Source: an uncultured Eubacteriales bacterium
GTDB taxonomy: Bacteria; Bacillota; Clostridia; Oscillospirales; CAG-272
Length of the DNA stretch: 30,645 nt
Direction of reading: 5' to 3'
NCBI GenBank assembly: GCA_958414825.1
Contig: CATYXQ010000019.1
Coordinates: 1-30,645, forward strand
Under the pieces are notes generated by a model. The model saw only the letters and a program-made list of their open reading frames with translations. It ran no database searches and was not told the origin of the DNA. Shown here piece by piece: positions 24,826 through 30,645 of the stretch. The position numbers and the translations under genes were made by a program. How positions within the stretch are numbered: position 1 is the stretch's first letter; each line of letters starts with the position of its first letter.

Positions 24826-25683
24826 TTATTCAAAGTATGCCGAGGGTGCGACGCCGTAATATTTTTTAAAAACTCTGGAGAAATAACTGACATTGGAAAA
24901 TCCGAGATAATCAGCCGCTTGATTTACATTCATATAGGTGCTGCGCAAAAGATAAGCCGCATGCCGCATACGCAGATTGAGAATATAGTTGTTAATTGTC
25001 ATGTGCATATATTTTTTAAAAAGGCGCATGCAGTATTGTTTGGAGAAGCTGGTATTTTGACAGATATCATCCAGTGTGATGTTATGCATATAATTTTCTT
25101 TAATATAGGAAATGATGAAATTGACCGACGACGGCATGCTGCTTTCGCCTTGGAATGATTCGCAAAAGGATTGTGAAATATAGAACATCATTTCGGAAAA
25201 TTGCAGAGCAAGCAATATTTGCATTTTTTTGTTTTGGCTGATTTGCGTGTTGATGCTTTTGTGGAGCATTAATTCTATATTTTGCTGTTGATTCCCCATT
25301 GTCATTTTATAGTCAAAAAGGAGATTGGATTCTTCGTGCGCTTTATAGCCGTAAAAAGGATTGCCGGGCGGTATGCTGTCAGAGGGAGGGATGTCGGCAG
25401 GCTGATGTTCACAGGGGATAAGGTCGCCGTCGAAATGAAAAAAAGTGTATTCACATGAGGTGGCCGTATGAGGGCGGTAAAGCGTATTTTTGGGTACCAG
25501 CGCAATATCTCCCTTGGTAAAGGTGTATTCTGTGCCGTTTATCTGAAAGCAGCATTCACCGCTGTGAAAAATGACCAGCAAATTCACGACCATCTGACGG
25601 CCACTGTGGCTCCATCCGCTTTTTTCATTGACTTTCCCTGTCATACTGATATAAGGAAGCTGAGCAAAATTATAGAGAAACAT
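24826..25683 (-). CDS. AraC-family transcriptional regulator
   Basis: A 285-residue regulator with an N-terminal cupin-like sensing domain (about 1-150; GECCFQINGTEYTFTKGDIA followed by LVPKNTLYRP) and a C-terminal double helix-turn-helix (about 190-285): ITLDDICQNTSFSKQYCMRL, RLFKKYMHMTINNYILNLRM, and NVNQAADYLGFSNVSYFSRV followed by FKKYYGVAPSAY, the AraC signature. The cupin form is typical of sugar-responsive activators. It is divergent from the glycosidase-like gene and most likely controls it. I use ATG 25683, with GGGAGGG just upstream; a TTG at 25695 overlaps that site. Confidence 0.93.
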   Translation of the reverse strand: MFLYNFAQLPYISMTGKVNEKSGWSHSGRQMVVNLLVIFHSGECCFQINGTEYTFTKGDIALVPKNTLYRPHTATSCEYTFFHFDGDLIPCEHQPADIPPSDSIPPGNPFYGYKAHEESNLLFDYKMTMGNQQQNIELMLHKSINTQISQNKKMQILLALQFSEMMFYISQSFCESFQGESSMPSSVNFIISYIKENYMHNITLDDICQNTSFSKQYCMRLFKKYMHMTINNYILNLRMRHAAYLLRSTYMNVNQAADYLGFSNVSYFSRVFKKYYGVAPSAYFE

Positions 25684-25711
25684 AGTCCCTCCCAAATGAA
25701 TTTATGAAAAT

Positions 25712-25717
25712 AGTATA
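25712..25717 (-). promoter_or_regulatory. Possible -10 box of the AraC-type gene
   Basis: On the minus strand TATACT (25717-25712) lies about 28 bases from the ATG. No good -35 is seen 17 bases upstream, as is common for autoregulated activators. Confidence 0.35.
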
Positions 25718-25810
25718 CATCAAAACTTGGAAAAATGAAATAGAATTGTGTGAAATATAAAAAAATTAACGAAAGTTTCATATTTTAAAACAAAATGGTA
25801 TATTTGTGTA

Positions 25811-25839
25811 TTGTGATAAATAGGTGATTGTATTATACT
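25811..25839 (+). promoter_or_regulatory. Promoter of the glycosidase-SBP operon
   Basis: TTGTGA (25811-25816), a 17-base spacer and TATACT (25834-25839), giving a start near 25846 and a leader of about 70 bases. The AT-rich tract immediately upstream (25740-25800), with the small palindrome GAAAGTTTC (25771-25779) and repeated GAAAT-type words, is the natural place for AraC-type regulator binding. Confidence 0.6.
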
Positions 25840-25915
25840 GTTAATGTAAGTTATCTACAAAAAAGCGTGTATACAGCAGTAGATTTTAATCATTTTGGCA
25901 GAGGATGGGAGTATT

Positions 25916-27910
25916 ATGTTAGTACGCACAAATGCTTTGAGTTTTGAGGTGAATGAAACAGCCACACGTGCCGGTTTCATTGTGAACGGGAATGTTGATA
26001 CAGCGGAAATGCAGTCGGATTTTTGGCGTCTGATTCTGGATGACGGCATGAAAACGGAAATTCCGATTTTTTCTCACCGTCAGACCGGAAAAGCCCAACT
26101 TCGGGACGGCGTTTTGGTTATAGAATATGAAAATCTCGTTTCCGAGTACGGCGATACATATGCAGTTGACTTTACGGTGACTGTTGAGGTTGAGAACGGA
26201 CTTCTCAAATTCACGCCGTATATCGAAAATAAGACCGCAGATGTCCGAGTAAACGAATGTTTCTGCCCGCTGGCCGATTTTACGCAGCTTTGCGGGGAAA
26301 AAGAAAAAGATGCAATTTATATGCCGCACGGACTCGGTAAAAGAGTGGAAAATCCATGGAGCTTTTTGCAGGGAATGACGGCGAATTACTATGCGCATAA
26401 CGATACGGAGATATTTTGGCACCTTCATTATCCGCGCGCATCCATGGGATGGTTTGGTATTGAGAGCGGAAATCATTTCCTGTACGTTGCCAGATATGAT
26501 GAAAAAATGCGGCATTGCTTTTTGACTGTTCGTCAAAGAATTCATGCGTCTCCGACGAACGTTATGCTCGGTATCGACCATTTTCCGATGGCAAGACCGG
26601 GCGAAAAGCTGCAGCTTCCGTCTTCGGTGATCGGTTTGCTTGACGGCGACTGGCGCGCAGCAGCCCAAGTTTACAGAGCATATGCGGATAAAACGTTCTT
26701 TAAGGTTCCTGCAAAAGCGAAATGGGTGGAGGAATTGACCGGCTGGCAGAGAATCATCATGCGTTCACAATACGGAGAGGATTACTATAAGGCGGAGGAT
26801 CTGCCCGAAATCTATCGCATCGGTGCAAAGTACGGTATTCATACGCTTTTCCTTTTCGCGTGGTGGAAAGAGGGAATGGATCGAAATTATCCTACGTATA
26901 CTGAACCCTATCCCGGTGCGTTTAAAGCGTTGCGTGAAAATATTCAGAAAGTTCGGGAATTAGGCGGGCGTGTGATTCTGGAATGCAACTGTCACTTCCT
27001 TGATCCGACCAATCCGTTTTATAAAGAATTCGGCGATGAAGTAAAAATTTTGGATATCAACGGCAATGAAGTTCGACCGGCGTTCGTGTACCCCGGATAT
27101 GGGGAATATAGAGCTACATATGGCGCGAAACAGTTCCCGCTTTGCTGCGCGGGTACAGAACGCTGGAGAAATCAGGTGCTCAGCCAGATAAAACAAATGC
27201 GGGAACTGGACGCCGATTGTCTGTTTGCCGATTGCTATGGCGGTACGCCGTATCAGCCTTGCTTTAATGACCGGCACGAACACGGCGCGCGTGTGGACGA
27301 GGAATGGATCGGACACCGCAAGTTCTTTGATCAGGCGGTGGAATACTGTGACCGTGAGGATAAGGTGTTCGCGGCGGAGGTCGTAACCGATATTGCCGCT
27401 TCATATACACAGTTTTTACATGGCCTTGTGAATGTGGATTTTAAAATCAAAAGCGATGCGTTTCCGCAGATGTTCCGATACACATTCCCGGAGGTTATCA
27501 CGACAGAACGCGGAATTCGCGATGAGGAGGGCGATTTTGATAGGCGTTTGAAGAGCGCGCTTGTAATGGGCGTTCGATTGGACGCAGAACTGTATGTCTG
27601 CCGCGCGGATATTGGCCGTGCGCCGAGATATGCAGAAGTCGTTGGTTTTTACACATCGGTACTCAACAAATACAGCGATTTTATGCTGCATGGGAAATTC
27701 ACCGTGGCGGATACGACGCCGCTCCCTTACTATATAAAACGCGGAGAGTATTACAATGCGGCTGAAGATAAGATACTCAGAATACTTTATAACGCCTCCA
27801 ACAATACGCCCGAAACGGTAGCCGGGATTACGCTGCAACCCGATGAAATGCACTTTGATATTTTTGACAGTGCAGAGTATAAAAGATTGATAGGAGATAC
27901 TGCAAAATGA
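25916..27910 (+). CDS. Glycoside hydrolase-like protein (DUF6259-like)
   Basis: A 664-residue cytoplasmic protein without a signal peptide. The N-terminal ~230 residues are beta-rich, like the supersandwich domain of large alpha-glycosidases; the middle looks like a TIM barrel: LTGWQRIIMRSQYGEDYY, TLFLFAWWKEGMDRNYPTY, GGRVILECNCHFLD, DADCLFADCYGGTPY and KVFAAEVVTDIAAS. Asp439 (FADCYGG) and Glu488 (FAAEVV) lie at barrel-strand ends and could be catalytic, which is inference. From memory it resembles the uncharacterised DUF6259 group of gut Firmicutes. ATG 25916 has GGGAG four bases upstream. It overlaps the downstream sugar-binding lipoprotein (ATGA), which supports a glycan role. Confidence 0.7.
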   Translation: MLVRTNALSFEVNETATRAGFIVNGNVDTAEMQSDFWRLILDDGMKTEIPIFSHRQTGKAQLRDGVLVIEYENLVSEYGDTYAVDFTVTVEVENGLLKFTPYIENKTADVRVNECFCPLADFTQLCGEKEKDAIYMPHGLGKRVENPWSFLQGMTANYYAHNDTEIFWHLHYPRASMGWFGIESGNHFLYVARYDEKMRHCFLTVRQRIHASPTNVMLGIDHFPMARPGEKLQLPSSVIGLLDGDWRAAAQVYRAYADKTFFKVPAKAKWVEELTGWQRIIMRSQYGEDYYKAEDLPEIYRIGAKYGIHTLFLFAWWKEGMDRNYPTYTEPYPGAFKALRENIQKVRELGGRVILECNCHFLDPTNPFYKEFGDEVKILDINGNEVRPAFVYPGYGEYRATYGAKQFPLCCAGTERWRNQVLSQIKQMRELDADCLFADCYGGTPYQPCFNDRHEHGARVDEEWIGHRKFFDQAVEYCDREDKVFAAEVVTDIAASYTQFLHGLVNVDFKIKSDAFPQMFRYTFPEVITTERGIRDEEGDFDRRLKSALVMGVRLDAELYVCRADIGRAPRYAEVVGFYTSVLNKYSDFMLHGKFTVADTTPLPYYIKRGEYYNAAEDKILRILYNASNNTPETVAGITLQPDEMHFDIFDSAEYKRLIGDTAK

Positions 27911-29406
27911 AAAAGTTTTTATCGTTGTTTTTCATGTTCGCTATTGTTTGTATGCTGCTTTCTGCGTGCGGTCCCGGCGAGGCGGAGAATACACTTCCGC
28001 CGTCGGATACGTCCGCACCCGTTTCAGAAAACGGAGATGTTCCGAATTTGCCTTCAGCAGAAGAAATCGGCGACATATCGGGTGATTTTCATTTTTTGGT
28101 TGCCGGAAACTGGGCATGGAATGATTATGCTTCCGAGGGCGAGGAAGGTTCGGTCGTTGACGCCGCAATTTTCCGCCGCAATCAATACATTTTAAATAAA
28201 TATGATGTGAATATCACCAATGAAGATATAGTGCGGTACTCTTCTGCTATGGGCAACGGCGACGGCTATACTAAGCTTTACCGGGAGTATATGGCCGGAG
28301 ACAGCAACTATGATGCGGCGATGATCGGCACCTATGACGTGGCGACGCTTGCCTACAACGGATATATTCATGATTTGAACGATATTCCGAATTTGGATTT
28401 GACAAAGGACTACTGGGATCAGCGCGCGAATGCGGATCTTTCTATGAACGGCAAGATGTATTACACCACCGGTGATATTTCCGTTGCCGATAACCGTGCG
28501 ACCTATGTGCTTTTCTTCAGCAAGGATATGATCGAAAAATATGGTATGGATAATCCGTATGATTTGGTTGCCGATAATGAATGGACACTGGAAAAATTCG
28601 GCGAGATGGTCAAAAGTGTCGGAGCAGATGAAAATAACGACGGTATATATGATAAAAACGATACGTTCGGATTGCTGACGCCGACCGATACGCATCTTGC
28701 CATTCTTGCGGCGGCGGATGAGCGCGTCAGCACCATCAATGATGAGGGGCAGATCGAGCTTACGTTTTACAGTGAACGTATTGTAAATTTGTATGACCAA
28801 TATTTGGCCATTGCATCCGATCATGCGCATACGTATAACTATCAGTACAATTATTTGACGGGCGAAAGAAAAATGAATGCTACGGATGAGGAACGTGTCG
28901 GCATGTTCAATACCGGTCATGCGCTTTTCTATTCGCATACGATGTTCTATATGGATCATCTTCGCGATATTGAAAGTGATTTTGGCATTCTGCCGTATCC
29001 GAAATTTGAAAAAGAGCAGGAGAACTACGGCAATCTTGTGAGTGCATGGCATTCGCAGTTCCTCTGCGTTCCCGAAAATTCTAAGGATCTGGCTCGTACC
29101 GGGATTATTTTAGAGGAACTTGCTTATCAGGGGAAACAGATGCTGACGCCCGCATATTATGAAAAGACGCTCGTCGGACAGTATACGCGCGATGAGGAAT
29201 CGGCGGAAATGCTGGATCTTATTTTTGCAAACCTTGTGTATGACGTGGGAATTTATTATAATATCGGTACATATAAGGATTGTCTTGCGTCGATTGTCAG
29301 AACCGGACAGTCTCTTACAACAATCTATGAGACCTATCGGACTTCCGCAGAAGCGAAAATCAACAAGATCAACGAGTTTTTCAGTCAGGCAGGCGCCAAT
29401 TCGTAA
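27907..29406 (+). CDS. Sugar ABC transporter substrate-binding lipoprotein
   Basis: Family 1-type extracellular solute-binding protein of 499 residues. The signal peptide ends in lipobox LSAC (Cys21), followed by a Pro/Ser/Glu-rich linker and the domain start GDFHFLVAGNWAWNDYASEG. EEGSVVDAAIFRRNQYILNK, NPYDLVADNEWTLEKFGEMV and DENNDGIYDKNDTFGLL are characteristic of large sugar-binding proteins in Clostridia; the last contains a calcium-loop-like DENNDGIYDKND stretch. It overlaps the glycosidase-like gene by four bases. No permease or ATPase gene follows in the window, so its partners must be elsewhere. Confidence 0.9.
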   Translation: MKKFLSLFFMFAIVCMLLSACGPGEAENTLPPSDTSAPVSENGDVPNLPSAEEIGDISGDFHFLVAGNWAWNDYASEGEEGSVVDAAIFRRNQYILNKYDVNITNEDIVRYSSAMGNGDGYTKLYREYMAGDSNYDAAMIGTYDVATLAYNGYIHDLNDIPNLDLTKDYWDQRANADLSMNGKMYYTTGDISVADNRATYVLFFSKDMIEKYGMDNPYDLVADNEWTLEKFGEMVKSVGADENNDGIYDKNDTFGLLTPTDTHLAILAAADERVSTINDEGQIELTFYSERIVNLYDQYLAIASDHAHTYNYQYNYLTGERKMNATDEERVGMFNTGHALFYSHTMFYMDHLRDIESDFGILPYPKFEKEQENYGNLVSAWHSQFLCVPENSKDLARTGIILEELAYQGKQMLTPAYYEKTLVGQYTRDEESAEMLDLIFANLVYDVGIYYNIGTYKDCLASIVRTGQSLTTIYETYRTSAEAKINKINEFFSQAGANS

Positions 29407-29482
29407 GGCCGTATCTTAAAATATTCACAACTCATTTGAATGAATTGCGGCGGGCGTAAATGCAAATTTATGTTATAAACGG

Positions 29483-29523
29483 ATATTTCAGATGCCTCTG
29501 AGTTTCGGCGGCATCTGAAATGT
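29483..29523 (+). repeat. Stem-loop between SBP and ADP-ribosylglycohydrolase genes
   Basis: ATTTCAGATGCC (29485-29496) pairs perfectly with GGCATCTGAAAT (29510-29521) and extends by two further pairs; the loop is 13 bases. No T-run follows, so it is not a typical terminator and may protect the upstream binding-protein message from 3' decay, as seen in other sugar ABC operons. Confidence 0.6.
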
Positions 29524-29598
29524 GTTATAGAACTGCGGACGGCGCCAAGGACGGGGGGCGGCCGCGGGAAACCGAAGCGAAAAGGAGTATTGTATCCA

Positions 29599-30645
29599 GT
29601 GAAACGTTTACTCAGTATTTTTTTGGTTTTTGTTTTCTTGTTCAGTGTGATCGGGTGCGCCGGAACGCCGGCTGAAAATGAGCCGGGAAATGAAGATTTT
29701 AATCCGGCCGATTATAATGTCATTTCGATAGAAGAATATTTGGATAAGACGACGTCAGGATTGCTTGCACAGTTTGTCGGATTCCTTTCCGGATATGAAT
29801 TTGCAAGGGACAGCGACGGAAATCCGAGACTGGCAATGCCGGACAGTTGGTTTGAAATCTGCAATGGTCCGTATGCGGAGCCGAATTCCCGGAATAAACA
29901 CGAAGATAAGCTCCTTAAAAATGAGGAAACCGGTCTTTGGGAAGTTTGGAACGATGATGATTTCAGCATTGATATTTTAAATCAGTATATTCTTGCCGAC
30001 GCATATGAGACCTATGGTACGTTTTCGTCCAAGATTATCAAGGACGGATGGGTGAAGTACAATGTATATGACATGGGCGGAGGACACCGCACCAATGGCG
30101 CATATGGACTCATGCGGAATAAGGGTTATCTTCCGGTTTTCTCCGGCAGTGCGGAGTTCGGAAACAAATACGGTGTGAACGGCGAACCCTACATAGGGAA
30201 TGAAACGCTTGGAATGAACGCCGCCGGTATGCCGAATGTGGCGGTGGACATGGCGGAAATTTTCGGCAGTGTTACCAGTGATTGCGACCCGGTTCTTTGG
30301 CTCAAGTTCTTTGCCGCGATGTATGCGATGGCCTATTTTGAGAGCGATATTCCGACATTAATTCGCGAAGCGGAAAAGGTTTTGCCGGAGGGGTGCTGGC
30401 AGCGCGAGGTCATTGACAGGGTATTTGCGCTGAAAGAGAAATATCCGGATGATTGGCGCCGCGCTGTCGTCAATGCAGACCGGGATTGTTTCAGAAGTCA
30501 TTACAATCAGGACAGCAAAATGGGAGAAACAAGTATCAACTGTTCGTTTATTCTCATCGGATTGCTATACGGAAACGGCGATTATTATGAAACATGCAAG
30601 ATCATTTCACTTGCGGGACACGGCGGAGACAGCACAACGCCTGTA
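29599..30645 (+). CDS. ADP-ribosylglycohydrolase-family lipoprotein (3' partial)
   Basis: The frame runs from GTG 29599 to the end of the window (349 codons, no stop). The N-terminus MKRLLSIFLVFVFLFSVIGC is a lipoprotein signal with Cys20 as the lipidated residue. The body resembles the ADP-ribosylglycohydrolase (DraG/ARH) fold: YILADAYETYGTFSS, and near the cut end SFILIGLLYGNGDYYETCKI, followed by SLAGHGGDSTTPV, with Asp344 in the GGDS motif that matches the metal-binding GGDTDT of the family. AAGGAG at 29582-29587 is 11 bases from the GTG; a TTG at 29590 is too close. ADP-ribose is an unlikely substrate outside the cell; members in sugar loci probably act on other glycosides, which is inference. 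Confidence 0.75.
   Translation, partial: MKRLLSIFLVFVFLFSVIGCAGTPAENEPGNEDFNPADYNVISIEEYLDKTTSGLLAQFVGFLSGYEFARDSDGNPRLAMPDSWFEICNGPYAEPNSRNKHEDKLLKNEETGLWEVWNDDDFSIDILNQYILADAYETYGTFSSKIIKDGWVKYNVYDMGGGHRTNGAYGLMRNKGYLPVFSGSAEFGNKYGVNGEPYIGNETLGMNAAGMPNVAVDMAEIFGSVTSDCDPVLWLKFFAAMYAMAYFESDIPTLIREAEKVLPEGCWQREVIDRVFALKEKYPDDWRRAVVNADRDCFRSHYNQDSKMGETSINCSFILIGLLYGNGDYYETCKIISLAGHGGDSTTPV

Noticed and set aside
28192..29052. 286-codon minus-strand frame inside the sugar-binding lipoprotein gene
   Set aside because: Ile/Arg/His-rich antisense of a clear solute-binding protein; no ribosome binding site or domain.

Overview
The window is chromosomal DNA of a spore-forming Firmicute (Bacillota), most likely an anaerobic gut-type Clostridia. 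The evidence is the nadK-argR-recN and murB-whiA-dnaE gene orders, CotF-type coat proteins and a BofC-like protein, an L-box lysine riboswitch, a ribosomal L27 with a cleavable N-terminus beside its Prp protease, strong GGAGG ribosome binding sites and sigma-A-type promoters. No rRNA, tRNA, CRISPR array, transposase or phage gene was seen.

Layout. 1-9559 (+) is a dense housekeeping run: nadK (5' end outside the window), argR, recN, tyrS, murB, whiA and dnaE. A small convergent membrane protein of BofC type (9566-9949, -) follows, then a class A penicillin-binding protein (10053-12701). A strong promoter drives a pseudo-HPr protein (12814-13044). After an inverted repeat and a strong hairpin come purB, purA and a YjjG-like HAD phosphatase (13149-16604). 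A 248-base stretch without recognised content and a bidirectional terminator separate these from two CotF-like coat genes (16921-17352, -).

17542-21491 is metabolic: an internally deleted PfkB/ribokinase remnant overlaps a nucleoside hydrolase, and a complete lysine riboswitch with terminator controls a three-gene polar amino acid ABC transporter, which can therefore be assigned to lysine. 21508-22678 is the rplU-prp-rpmA operon with its own promoter and terminator. 22753-24805 is a nucleotidyltransferase and galE transcription unit, ended by a 19-bp perfect palindrome.

24826-30645 looks like a carbohydrate-use locus: a divergent AraC-type regulator, a large glycosidase-like protein (probably DUF6259-like), a sugar-binding lipoprotein, and a lipoprotein of the ADP-ribosylglycohydrolase family cut by the window end. 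This is the least characterised part. Most of the rest is core genome with some notable losses: no rapZ or yvcK between murB and whiA, no obgE after rpmA, and no catalytic middle in the PfkB gene.

All family assignments come from reading motifs; no database search was run.
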